Shown: positions 48,420 to 57,153 of the stretch, one piece after another
Numbering within the stretch: position 1 is the stretch's first letter
Layout of the letters: each line of letters starts with the position of its first letter
NCBI RefSeq assembly: GCF_947494025.1
Contig: NZ_CANLTQ010000006.1
Coordinates: forward strand, 1 to 64,000
Origin: an uncultured Jannaschia sp.
Lineage (GTDB): Bacteria; Pseudomonadota; Alphaproteobacteria; Rhodobacterales; Rhodobacteraceae
DNA: 64,000 nucleotides
Reading direction: 5' to 3'
Notes under the pieces: generated by a model
The model's input: the letters and a program-made list of their open reading frames with translations, nothing else
Told to the model about the DNA's origin: nothing
Databases searched by the model: none
Made by a program: the position numbers and the translations under genes

Positions 48420-48824
48420 TCAGTCCTCGAGCAGCGTCAGAACCAGATCGTCCATGGCCTCCGAGCAGGCCGCCTCGTCGCCGCCTTCGGCAAGCTCGCG
48501 GGCATTCTGCAGCGCTGTCCGGGCCTGGATGATCCGTTCGCCGCCTTCGCCCGCCTCCTCGGCTTCCTCGACCTCGGCGGCCTCCTCGTCCTCCTCCTGG
48601 AAGGGCACCGGATCCTCTGCCCCTTCTTCGGGTGCCTCCATGGCCTGCGCCTCGCGGGCGCCCGCGACGGCCTGCCCTCCGGAGGAGGCGGAGATCGCCT
48701 CGCCCGCAGCGCGGTCGAGGATACGCTCGAAATCGTCGATCCGCCCGGCGCAATCCTGCGCGAGGGCCGGCCCCGCCAGAAGCAGCGCAGCCGCGACGAT
48801 CAGGGATGATTTGATGCTGTGCAC
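48420..48824 (-). CDS. Small acidic exported protein
   Basis: A 134-residue protein with a signal peptide (SLIVAAALLLAGPALA) and a mature part of mainly Glu, Asp and Ala. It has a Cys near the start (QDCAGRIDDFERILD) and another near the end (AACSEAMDDLVLTLLED). The middle is a run of acidic residues (EEDEEAAEVEEAEEAGEGGE). AAAGG seven bases before GTG at 48824 supports the start. It lies 14 bases downstream of the molybdenum hydroxylase gene, so it is likely in that operon. The function is unknown. Confidence 0.65.
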   Translation of the reverse strand: MHSIKSSLIVAAALLLAGPALAQDCAGRIDDFERILDRAAGEAISASSGGQAVAGAREAQAMEAPEEGAEDPVPFQEEDEEAAEVEEAEEAGEGGERIIQARTALQNARELAEGGDEAACSEAMDDLVLTLLED

Positions 48825-48838
48825 GAGGTGACCTTTCG

Positions 48839-51130
48839 TCAGCTGCGGAGTTGATCGCCGATGGGCAGGGTGCGGATGCGCTTGCCGGTCGCCGCGAAGA
48901 CCGCGTTCGTGATCGCGGGAACCACCGGCGGCAGGCCGGGCTCGCCCACCCCGCCGAGCGGCTGATCGTAGCCGGAATGCGAGGTCACGAGATGAACGTC
49001 GATCCGTTTCGGCGCATCCTCCATCCGCGGGACGAGGTAGGTGTCGTAATTGTCCTGCTCGGCGCGCCCCTTCGCGAAGGTCACCTCGCTCATCAGCGCC
49101 TGACCGATCCCCATAAGGACCGCGCCCTCCATCTGCGAGCGGATGCGATCGGGATTGACCTGCGGTCCGCAATCGATGGCGATCGAGACGCGGGGGACGG
49201 AGACGAACCCGTCCTCCACCGTCACCTCGGCGGCCACGGCGACGTAGCTGACGAAGCTGTAATGCCCGGCGATGCCGAGGCCGCTGTTCTGCGGCATCTC
49301 GCGGCCCCATTCGATTCCCTGCGCCGCCGCCTCGACCACGGCCGCCATGCGGCCCGTGTCGATCGGATAGACATCGGGGTTCTCGCCATAGTTCCAGACG
49401 TCGCCCTGGTCCCGCGGATCGACCATCTGCGCCGGGCCGATCACATCCAGGAGGTAATCCTTCGGGTCGCGCCCGGCGGCCTCAGCCAGTTCGGCCACGA
49501 AAGACTGGATCGCGAAGGCATGCGGGATATTGGAGACCGAGCGGTACCAGCCGATGCGCACATGGGCCGCCGCCTCCGGGTTCTCCGCGCGGACGTTCTC
49601 GATGGCGAGCGGCATGTTGAGAAGCCCCATGCCGAGCTCGAAGGGCAGCTTCTGCATCGGGTCGGGCGCGAAGATCGAGCCGATCGTGGGCGCCGCGGTC
49701 CGGTGCAGCCATGCGACCGGCGCGCCGTCCTCGCCCAGACCCGCCTGCATCTTCTCGACCGAGACGGTGTGATAGTAGCCGTGGTTGATGTCGTCCTCGC
49801 GCGTCCAGGTCAGCTTGACCGGCGCGCCGTCCATCGCCTGGCTCAGGATGCCGGCCTCGAGCACGAAGTCCGGCTTGGACTTGCGCCCGAACCCGCCGCC
49901 CAGAAGCGTCACGTTGACGGTCACGTCTTCCTTTTCGAGTCCCAGCCGCTCCGCCAGCCTGAGCCGCGTCACCTGCGGTGCCTGCGTGCAGGCCCAGGCC
50001 TCGGCGCGACCGTCGCGGATCTCGACCAAGGCGGCCGGCGGCTCCATCGGCGCCTGCGCGAGATGCGGAATGTAATATTCCGCCTCCAGCGTCTGCGCCG
50101 CGCCTTCCAGCGCCGCGTCGACGTCGCCTTCGTCGCGGATCACCGTGCCGCCCGGCGCATTCGCCGCCTCGGACAGGGTCTTCCGATAGGCCGCGCTGTC
50201 GTATGTCGCGTTCGGCCCGTCCTCCCACTCGATCTCGAGCGCATCGCGGCCCTTGATGGCGAGATAGGTGTTGCGCGCGATTACCGCGACGCCGCCCAAC
50301 GGCGCGAACTCGGTCGGGAAATCGACCGGGTCGATGGCCACCACCTTCTCCACGCCGTCGATGGCGAGCGCCGCGCTGTCGTCGTAGCGCGCGGCACGGC
50401 CCCCGTAGACCGGCGGGCGGGCGATCACGGCGTAGAGCATGCCGTCGCGGCGCACGTCGATCCCGTAGGTCGCCTGCCCCGTCGTGATATCCATGTTGTC
50501 GACGAGCCCGATCTCCGAGCTGCCGATATAGCGGAACTCGGACGGGTCCATCAGGACGAGCGCGTCGCCCGCGGGCACGTCGAGCTCCATCGCCGCGGCG
50601 GCGAGTTCGCCGTAACCGAGCGCCCGGCCGGAGGCCGCATGCGTCACCTCGTGGTTGCCGGCCGTGACCTCGGAGACGTCCACGCCCCACTCGTCGGCCG
50701 CCGCCTGCGCGAGCATGGCGCGGGCCGCCGCGCCGGCGCGGCGCATCGGCACGAAGAAGTGCCGCAGGCTGCGGGAGCCGTCGGTATCCTGGTTGCCGTA
50801 GGTTTCCTCCTCGCCCGGCGCCTGATCAACCCGGACCCGGTCCCAGTCGGCGCCGAGCTCGTCGGCCACGACCATCGCGATGGAGGTCCGCACCCCCTGA
50901 CCCATCTCGGAGCGGTGACAGGTGATGGTGACGGTGCCGTCCGCGTCGATGGCGATGAAGACCTTCGGGTCGTCGGACCAGCCGTTCGGCATAGCGTCGC
51001 GGCCGAACTCCGGCTCGTCCTCCTGCGCGCGGCCGGGACGCGGCAGCCCCACGGCCAGCACGAAGGTCGCGGCGCCGAGGCCGCCCAGCACGCCGCGGCG
51101 GCTTACGTTCAGGATCGGTGTATCGCGCAT
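48839..51130 (-). CDS. Molybdenum hydroxylase large subunit (isoquinoline 1-oxidoreductase/aldehyde oxidase type)
   Basis: A 763-residue molybdopterin-binding subunit of the xanthine oxidase family. A Tat signal ([20 protein letters not shown]) sends it to the periplasm with its partner. Cofactor segments include [40 protein letters not shown] and [20 protein letters not shown], and the C-terminal Glu region reads [18 protein letters not shown]. The closest recognisable group is IorB-like, which oxidises N-heterocycles or aldehydes. Its ATG shares one base with the stop of the 2Fe-2S subunit gene. No cytochrome c subunit or XdhC-type chaperone is adjacent. Confidence 0.9.
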   Translation of the reverse strand: MRDTPILNVSRRGVLGGLGAATFVLAVGLPRPGRAQEDEPEFGRDAMPNGWSDDPKVFIAIDADGTVTITCHRSEMGQGVRTSIAMVVADELGADWDRVRVDQAPGEEETYGNQDTDGSRSLRHFFVPMRRAGAAARAMLAQAAADEWGVDVSEVTAGNHEVTHAASGRALGYGELAAAAMELDVPAGDALVLMDPSEFRYIGSSEIGLVDNMDITTGQATYGIDVRRDGMLYAVIARPPVYGGRAARYDDSAALAIDGVEKVVAIDPVDFPTEFAPLGGVAVIARNTYLAIKGRDALEIEWEDGPNATYDSAAYRKTLSEAANAPGGTVIRDEGDVDAALEGAAQTLEAEYYIPHLAQAPMEPPAALVEIRDGRAEAWACTQAPQVTRLRLAERLGLEKEDVTVNVTLLGGGFGRKSKPDFVLEAGILSQAMDGAPVKLTWTREDDINHGYYHTVSVEKMQAGLGEDGAPVAWLHRTAAPTIGSIFAPDPMQKLPFELGMGLLNMPLAIENVRAENPEAAAHVRIGWYRSVSNIPHAFAIQSFVAELAEAAGRDPKDYLLDVIGPAQMVDPRDQGDVWNYGENPDVYPIDTGRMAAVVEAAAQGIEWGREMPQNSGLGIAGHYSFVSYVAVAAEVTVEDGFVSVPRVSIAIDCGPQVNPDRIRSQMEGAVLMGIGQALMSEVTFAKGRAEQDNYDTYLVPRMEDAPKRIDVHLVTSHSGYDQPLGGVGEPGLPPVVPAITNAVFAATGKRIRTLPIGDQLRS

Positions 51131-51582
51131 CACTTCGCCTCCGCCGCTTGCCGGATCGCCGCCCGGATCCGGGTGTAGGTTCCGCACCGGCAGAGATTGC
51201 CGCTCATCGCGTAATCGATGTCCTCGTCGGACACGGTCTCGGACCCGTCCACGAGGGCCGCGGCCTGCATGATCTGCCCGGCCTGGCAATAGCCGCACTG
51301 GGCGACGTTCAGATCGCGCCAGGCGACCTGAACCGGGTGATCGCCGTTCTCGGACAGGCCCTCGATCGTCGTGACCTCCGCACCCTCGAGCGTACCCACG
51401 GGCGTGACGCAGGCGAAGGTGGGAAAGCCGTCCACGTGGACCGTGCAGACTCCGCAGGCCGCGATGCCGCAGCCATACTTCGTTCCCGTCAGCCCGAGTT
51501 CGTCGCGGAGATACCACAGCAGCGGCGTTTCCTCGTCCCCGTCGAACTGCCGTTCGGTTCCGTTCACAACGATGTTGACCAT
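51130..51582 (-). CDS. 2Fe-2S subunit of molybdenum hydroxylase (IorA-like)
   Basis: A 150-residue protein with two [2Fe-2S] clusters. The plant-ferredoxin-type site is [18 protein letters not shown] with a later FACVTP. The helical-bundle site is [11 protein letters not shown] and [12 protein letters not shown]. It passes electrons from the molybdenum site of the large subunit encoded directly downstream. It lacks its own signal and is expected to be carried across by the Tat signal of its partner. Confidence 0.95.
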   Translation of the reverse strand: MVNIVVNGTERQFDGDEETPLLWYLRDELGLTGTKYGCGIAACGVCTVHVDGFPTFACVTPVGTLEGAEVTTIEGLSENGDHPVQVAWRDLNVAQCGYCQAGQIMQAAALVDGSETVSDEDIDYAMSGNLCRCGTYTRIRAAIRQAAEAK

Positions 51583-51762
51583 CCGCCTATCCCTCCGCGT
51601 CGCGTCCGGTCGGCATCGCGCCGCATCGCCCGGACCGGGTGCTCTGTCCAAAGATGCGCCCCGACCGGCATCTGTCCAGCCCCTGTCCCCCCTGGGGGCG
51701 ACTTTTTCCGATGCGGACGCCTCCGTCGGGTGCCGCGGGGCGCCCGGTTCGCGACCCGGGCC

Positions 51763-52809
51763 CTAGCGCGGGCCGGGCGCCGCGTCGCGCACGGCTGCGG
51801 CGACTTCGCGCGCCGTGTCGGACCAGCGGGGCAGGGCGGCCCCCGCGCGGGCGGAAGCGGCGGAGAACGCGTCGCGCGTCGCGGCGTCCGTGAGTAGCCG
51901 GCGCAGCGCCCCGGCGAACGCGTCCGGATCGCCGGGCGGCACGAGGAGGCCGGCCTCGCCGACCGTGTCGGGCACCGCCCCGGCCGCGCAGCTGACGATG
52001 GGCAGGCCCCAACCCATCGCCTCTCCGAACGCGATCCCGTAGCCCTCGTAGCGCGTGGCCAGCGCGAAGATCGACGCTTGCGCCCAGACCCCGCGCAGGG
52101 CCGCCGTGTCGAGCTCGCCGGCGAAGCCGATACGGTCCGACAGGCCCGCCGCGCGAACCTGCGCCACAAGCGCGTCGGCCACGGCCGGATCGTGGACGGC
52201 GCCGACGATCCGGGCCTGCCAGTCGAGATCCGCGATCCGGGCCAGGGCCGCGACGAGGACGTCGTGGCCCTTTCGCTCCGCCAGAAGCCCGACCGAAAGG
52301 ATCAATGGCGGCGTCGCGGGACGGCGCGGGCCCTCGGGCATCTCGAAGCCGGGCGGCGCCACCGCGATCCGTGCTGCGGGCACGCCGAACTCGGTGGAAA
52401 GGATCCGCGCGGTGTGCGGGCTCGGCACGACGATGCGCGCGGCGTGACGCAAGGAGGCCGCCTCGTTGGCCCGGAGGAACGCCGCGCGGTCGGGCGCGAG
52501 GCCGGTTTCGAGGCCGAGCGGATGGTGGATGATCGGCACGAGCGGCGCGGCGAGGCGGGCCAGCCCGCCGGGATCCACCGTGCCGGGAACGAAGCCGTCG
52601 AGCAGGACGGGCACGTCGGCGGGAACCCGGCCGAGCAGGTGCAGGGTCTCCGCGACCTCCGCCGGGGTGGGGTCGGGAAAGCCGTCGGGCAGTCGCAGAT
52701 GCGCGATGTCGTGGCCCAGGGCGCGCAGTGTCCGCAGAACCGTCGCCTCGTAGATGAAGCCGCCGGTGCGCCGGTCCATGTCGCCGGGGATCGCGAAGAC
52801 GGCCCTCAT
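51763..52809 (-). CDS. Glycosyltransferase, GT4-like
   Basis: A 348-residue GT-B-fold enzyme. The donor-binding half contains ILSVGLLAERKGHDVLVAAL and the EX7E motif in TRYEGYGIAFGEAMGWGLPI, followed by GEAGLLVPPGDPDA. The N-terminal acceptor half begins MRAVFAIPGDMDRRTGGFIY. The sugar and acceptor are unknown. Its start overlaps the stop of the ABC permease gene (ATGA), an unusual coupling of an importer with a glycosyltransferase. Confidence 0.88.
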   Translation of the reverse strand: MRAVFAIPGDMDRRTGGFIYEATVLRTLRALGHDIAHLRLPDGFPDPTPAEVAETLHLLGRVPADVPVLLDGFVPGTVDPGGLARLAAPLVPIIHHPLGLETGLAPDRAAFLRANEAASLRHAARIVVPSPHTARILSTEFGVPAARIAVAPPGFEMPEGPRRPATPPLILSVGLLAERKGHDVLVAALARIADLDWQARIVGAVHDPAVADALVAQVRAAGLSDRIGFAGELDTAALRGVWAQASIFALATRYEGYGIAFGEAMGWGLPIVSCAAGAVPDTVGEAGLLVPPGDPDAFAGALRRLLTDAATRDAFSAASARAGAALPRWSDTAREVAAAVRDAAPGPR

Positions 52810-54410
52810 CGCGCGAGTTGCTCGGGGCCGTAGACGCGCAGGACCGCCCGCTCGATCCGCGCGACGAGCGCGTAGGCCAGCGTCGCGGTCAGCGCGACGA
52901 GCGCCGTCGCGCTCCAGAGCATGTTGTAGCCCGATGTCGACGCGGTGAGCGCCATGAGCCCGCCGATCCCGCGCCCGGTAGCGAGCCATTCGGCGGTGGT
53001 CGCCGCCAGGATCGCCGCCGGCACGCCCATCCGGGCGGCGGCGAAGAAGGCGGGCAGCATGGCGGGCACGCGCGCGAGGGCGAGGGTGCGCCAGCGGCCC
53101 GTCGCGTAGCTCGCGAAGATGTCGATCACCTGTCCCGGTGCCTGCCGGAGCCCCTGCAAGGCGGCGACGAGGGTCGGAAAGAAGATCATCACCGCGACGA
53201 TGGTGATCGTGCCCGTAGCCCCGCGTCCGAGCGCCAGCACGAGAAGCGGCGCCGTCGTCACGATCGGCACCGAGCGCAGCGCGACGGCCAGCGGCAGCAC
53301 GATTGTCGCCAGACCGGGGGCGAGCACGACGGCGCAGGCGAGCCCCGCCCCGAGCGCGAGCCCGGCAAGGTAGCCCGGCACCGCGTAGAACAGCGTCTCG
53401 CCGTAGGCGCCCGCAAGCGCGGCGCGATGCGATGCGGCCCCGGCGTCGGTGACGAGGAAGGCCAGCACGTCGCCGGGGCGCCTGGCGAAGAACGGGCTCA
53501 GGCCAAGCGCGTCCATCCCGCCCTGCCAGAGCGCCAGCGTGGCGAGGATCGTGACCGCGAGTTCGCCCGCGCGCCGCATCCGCCCGCGCCGGATTGCCGG
53601 GGCGGGCGCGGCGAGAAGCAGCGCGGGCGGGTCCGTTACGAAGCCGAGGAGCGCGCCGAACGCCCGGTAGGCCACGATCGCGATCCCGGCCGCGATCAGC
53701 GCGATGGCCCAGGTCGCGTCGACGTCGAGCGCGCGCATGGCTCGGATCGTCAGCACGCCGAGCCCGCGCTCGGCCCCGGTGAACTCCCCCACCATCGCGC
53801 CGAGGATGGCCGCCGGGACAGCGATCCGCAGCCCGGCGGCGAGATAGGGCAGGGCCGCCATCGCGCGGATGTGCAGAAGCTGCGCGCCCGCGCCGCGCCC
53901 GTAGCTCTCCACGAGGTCGAGCCAGCTTCGCGGCACGGCCCTGAGCCCGACGAGGAGCGCGAGCAGCGTGGTGTAATGCACGGCGAGCGCGGCGAGCGCG
54001 ATCTGCGGCCCGTTGCCGGGCCCGAGAGCCACGCGCAGGATCGGCCCCGTCGCGACCAGCGGCAGGCAGAAGACCACGAGCGACAGCGCCACGACGCAAC
54101 GCTCGAGCCGCGGGACGAGCAGGATCGCGGCGGCGAGGGCGACCGCCGCGAGGTTGCCCCAGAGAAAGCCCCAAGCCGCGTTGGCCAGCGTGATCCCGGC
54201 GGCGTGCGCGAGCAGGCCGGCATGTTCGACCCCGTAGCGGGTCACGGCGACGGGTCCGGCGAGGACGTAGCTGCCGGCGTTGAGCCGGGCGAGCGCTTCC
54301 CATGCGACCAGAAGGCCGGCGACGCTCAGAACCTGCCACGCCACGGGTCCGGCGCGGACGACGATCCGGGCGGCCGGATGCGTGCCGCGTCGGGTCACGG
54401 GTGCGTTCAC
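52806..54410 (-). CDS. ABC transporter permease with two fused permease domains
   Basis: A 534-residue membrane protein made of two binding-protein-dependent permease domains in tandem, about residues 15-260 and 285-525. Each carries an EAA-like coupling loop: ESYGRGAGAQLLHIRAMAA in the first, ASYATGRWRTLALARVPAM in the second. NitT/TauT/SsuC-type importers usually use two copies of one permease, so this fusion supplies the pair in one chain. GTG start overlaps the ATPase gene stop (GTGA). Confidence 0.9.
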   Translation of the reverse strand: MNAPVTRRGTHPAARIVVRAGPVAWQVLSVAGLLVAWEALARLNAGSYVLAGPVAVTRYGVEHAGLLAHAAGITLANAAWGFLWGNLAAVALAAAILLVPRLERCVVALSLVVFCLPLVATGPILRVALGPGNGPQIALAALAVHYTTLLALLVGLRAVPRSWLDLVESYGRGAGAQLLHIRAMAALPYLAAGLRIAVPAAILGAMVGEFTGAERGLGVLTIRAMRALDVDATWAIALIAAGIAIVAYRAFGALLGFVTDPPALLLAAPAPAIRRGRMRRAGELAVTILATLALWQGGMDALGLSPFFARRPGDVLAFLVTDAGAASHRAALAGAYGETLFYAVPGYLAGLALGAGLACAVVLAPGLATIVLPLAVALRSVPIVTTAPLLVLALGRGATGTITIVAVMIFFPTLVAALQGLRQAPGQVIDIFASYATGRWRTLALARVPAMLPAFFAAARMGVPAAILAATTAEWLATGRGIGGLMALTASTSGYNMLWSATALVALTATLAYALVARIERAVLRVYGPEQLAR

Positions 54411-55204
54411 TGGGCGGCCAGGGCGCGGCCGGGGGCGCTGGTCCGCAGCGCGCCGGCGATGCGGGCGATCCGTTCGCGCAGCGCGGAATCGTCCTCGTCC
54501 CGCGGGCGGGGCAGGGGGACGTCGATCGCCGCCACGATGGTCGCGGGGCGGGGTGACAGGACGAGGACGCGGTCCGCCAGCATCGCCGCCTCCACCACGG
54601 AATGGGTGACGAGGATCGCCGTGGTCCCCTGCCAGAGCGCGGGAAGGTCGCGGTTCAGACGCCGGCGCGTCAGCTCGTCCACCGCGCCGAACGGCTCGTC
54701 CAGGAGGAGCAGCTCCGGCGCGCTGACCAGGCAGCGGGCAATGGCCGCGCGCTGTCGCATGCCCCCCGACAGCTCCGCCGGGCGCCGGTCGCCGAAGCCG
54801 CCGAGCCCGACCGTCTCGATCAGGCGCTCGACCCGGGCCGGATCGGCGGGCCGGCGGGCGAGCCGCAGGCCGAGCGCGACGTTGCCGCGCACGCTGCGCC
54901 AAGGCAGGAGCGCGGCGTCCTGAAACGCCATCGCGAGTCCCGCCCGGCGGGCGAGGTCGTGCGGCGTCCCGCCTCCGATCCGGATCGCGCCCGCGCTCGG
55001 CCGTTCCAGCCCCGCGATCATCCGCAGGAGCGTGGACTTGCCGCAGCCCGACGGGCCGACCAGCGCCGTGGTGCGTCCGGCCGCGAAGGTCGCGTTGAGC
55101 GGGCCCACCGCCGGCACCGGGTCGCCGGACGCGTCGAACACCTTGACGAGATCGGTGCAGAGAACGGCGTGACCGGGCGCGGCCGGGGCGCCGTCAGGCG
55201 CCAT
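54407..55204 (-). CDS. ABC transporter ATP-binding protein, NitT/TauT type
   Basis: A 265-residue ATPase. Walker A is LVGPSGCGKSTLLRMIAG, the Q-loop is AMAFQDAALLPWRSV, the signature is LSGGMRQRAAIARCLV, Walker B is LLLLDEPFGAVDE and the switch is ILVTHSVVEA. It matches SsuB/ThiZ-like importers. It overlaps the binding-protein gene by 11 bases and the permease gene by 4. Confidence 0.93.
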   Translation of the reverse strand: MAPDGAPAAPGHAVLCTDLVKVFDASGDPVPAVGPLNATFAAGRTTALVGPSGCGKSTLLRMIAGLERPSAGAIRIGGGTPHDLARRAGLAMAFQDAALLPWRSVRGNVALGLRLARRPADPARVERLIETVGLGGFGDRRPAELSGGMRQRAAIARCLVSAPELLLLDEPFGAVDELTRRRLNRDLPALWQGTTAILVTHSVVEAAMLADRVLVLSPRPATIVAAIDVPLPRPRDEDDSALRERIARIAGALRTSAPGRALAAQ

Positions 55205-56207
55205 GCAGCTCTTCGAGGATCGAGCGGTCCCAGAGTTCGGGACCGACGTCGCGGCCGAGAAGGGCCAGCGTCTCGATATTGGCGGCGACCGTTTCGGGGG
55301 TGAACCAACCGAATCCCTGCGCGTCGGTGAGCGGCGAGAACATCAGCGGCACCTGCCGCTCGGCCTGCATCACCTGGGTCGCGAGGTCGAGCCCGGAATC
55401 GGGGAACATGCGGACCGTCAGGCGCGCCGCCGCCGCCGGATCCGCGGCGTAGTCCGTCCAGCCCGCGATCTCTCCCCGCATCAGCGCGACGAGCTCCGCG
55501 CGGCGCGAAACAAGGCTCTCCTCGGTGGCGATATAGGTCTGCGAGTGCAGCGCGTAGCCGTGATCGGCCATCAGCATCGTGACCGCCTCGATATCCTCCA
55601 TCGCCATCGCGACCGGCAGGTCCGTGGCCCAGCAGAGCAGGCAATCGACCTGTCCGGCCAGAAGGGGGGCCGCGTCGTATTGCGTCGGCACGACCTCGAT
55701 CGCGGTCAACGCCACGCCGTTCAGGGTGCAGAGCGCCTCGAGCACCGGCATGTTGGCGAGCGCCATGCCGATGCGCTTGCCCTCCAGATCCTTCGGCACC
55801 TCGACCGGATTGCCTGGCAGGGAGGCGATGGCGAAGGGGTTCTTCTGCATGGCCACGCCGATGATCCGGAACGGCGCGCCCTGCGCCACGGCGGCGGCGG
55901 TGTAGTCGGCGGCCGAGATCCCGACAAGCGCGTTGCCCGCGACCACGGGAGGCTCCACCGGCGCGTTCGGGCCGCCGGGCAGGAGCGTCACGTCGAGCCC
56001 CTCCTTCGCCCAGTAGCCACGGTCCCGCGCGATGTAGCTGCCGCCGAACTGCACCGAATGGAGCCAGGAAAGCTGCAGCGCGACATCCCGGGTCTGTGCG
56101 AAGCCCGGCCGCGCGAGCCCGGCAAGGCCCAGCGTCGCGGCGCCGGTGCCGATCAGGCTGCGTCGGGTCAGGCCGGGAGCGGCCCCGATCGTCCTGTCAC
56201 GTGTCAT
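55194..56207 (-). CDS. NMT1/THI5-like ABC substrate-binding protein
   Basis: A 337-residue binding protein with a Tat-type signal (TRRSLIGTGAATLGLAGLAR). The NMT1/THI5 fold is shown by LQLSWLHSVQFGGSYIARDR, GYWAKEGLDVTLLPGGPN, GISAADYTAAAVAQGAPF and PTQYDAAPLLAGQVDCLLCW. Known ligands of this family include thiamine pyrimidine precursors, riboflavin, nitrate and sulfonates. The ligand here is undetermined. Only 31 bases separate it from the upstream gene, leaving no room for a TPP or FMN riboswitch. Confidence 0.9.
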   Translation of the reverse strand: MTRDRTIGAAPGLTRRSLIGTGAATLGLAGLARPGFAQTRDVALQLSWLHSVQFGGSYIARDRGYWAKEGLDVTLLPGGPNAPVEPPVVAGNALVGISAADYTAAAVAQGAPFRIIGVAMQKNPFAIASLPGNPVEVPKDLEGKRIGMALANMPVLEALCTLNGVALTAIEVVPTQYDAAPLLAGQVDCLLCWATDLPVAMAMEDIEAVTMLMADHGYALHSQTYIATEESLVSRRAELVALMRGEIAGWTDYAADPAAAARLTVRMFPDSGLDLATQVMQAERQVPLMFSPLTDAQGFGWFTPETVAANIETLALLGRDVGPELWDRSILEELHGA

Positions 56208-56238
56208 CGATCCGTCCCTGTCGTCGTGTCGTCACAGG

Positions 56239-57153
56239 TTAACGTCCGGTTTCTCGCTGCGGCAAGTCACGTTCGATCCAACCGGACAGGACGGGCCAGA
56301 GCAGGCCGGGCAGGCTGGCCGCGAGGGCTATGGCACCGAAGGCCAGACTCGCCGCGACGCCCGCCGCCGCCGTGGCGCCCGCGAGCGGAAACAGGAGCGC
56401 GGCGGCCCCCTCGCGCCAGCCCCAGCCGGCGACCGAGACGGGAACCAGCATCGCCGTCAGGACGAGCGGGACGAGGGTCGTCGCCGCTTCCGGTCCGAGC
56501 CGCGTCCCGGTCGCCCGCGCGCAGGCGGCGAGGTTGAGCGCGACGACGACGAGGGCGAGCGCCGCCTGCCGGGGCCAAACGGCCCGCGCAAGAAGGGCCG
56601 TGCGGACGGCTCGGGCGAAGGTCGCGGAAACAGGCAGGCGACGTGCCAGAAGGGGAAGGAGGATCGCGAGGGCCACGGCGGCGAGCAGGATCGCGCCGGT
56701 GCCGGCGGGCCAGCCGATGCCGCCGGGACGGAGCAGGGCCAGCCCGAACCCCGCCGTCGCGACGGCGAACATCGCCGCCTGTCCCGCCAGCCGCTCGATC
56801 ATCACGGCAAGAGCCGCCGTGCCGAACCCTGCCTCCGCGCGGGACCGGACGGCACGGGCGGCATCGCCCAGCACGCCGCCGGGCAGGGTCATGTTCACCG
56901 CCTGCGCGAGGTAATACTCGCCCACGGCCCGCCTTCGCGGGATCGCGAGGCCGAGCTGCGCCGCCGTCAGACGCCAGCGCAGCGCCATCAGAACGGTCTG
57001 CACCGTCAGCAGGAGCGCCGCCAGCAGGAGCCATCCGCCCTCGGCCTGTCTCAGCCGCGCCACGGCACCGGCGGCGTCGATCCACCACAGGATCAGCGCG
57101 ACGAGGCCGAAGGAGAACGCGAGGCGCGAAAGCGCCGCCCGGCGGCCCCTCAC
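56239..57153 (-). CDS. Flippase-like membrane protein (UPF0104/AglD type)
   Basis: A 304-residue protein with about eight hydrophobic segments. The family pattern RWRLTAAQLGLAIPRRRAVG, YYLAQAVNMTLPGGVLGDAA and ALAVMIERLAGQ matches the lysylphosphatidylglycerol synthase transmembrane domain without the synthase part. Such proteins are thought to move or flip lipids. GTG start overlaps the stop of the sulfatase-like gene (GTGA). Confidence 0.85.
   Translation of the reverse strand: MRGRRAALSRLAFSFGLVALILWWIDAAGAVARLRQAEGGWLLLAALLLTVQTVLMALRWRLTAAQLGLAIPRRRAVGEYYLAQAVNMTLPGGVLGDAARAVRSRAEAGFGTAALAVMIERLAGQAAMFAVATAGFGLALLRPGGIGWPAGTGAILLAAVALAILLPLLARRLPVSATFARAVRTALLARAVWPRQAALALVVVALNLAACARATGTRLGPEAATTLVPLVLTAMLVPVSVAGWGWREGAAALLFPLAGATAAAGVAASLAFGAIALAASLPGLLWPVLSGWIERDLPQRETGR

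Noticed and set aside
56208-56238. TPP or FMN riboswitch upstream of the NMT1-like gene
   Set aside because: Only 31 bases separate the genes, too short for either aptamer, and no conserved boxes were seen.
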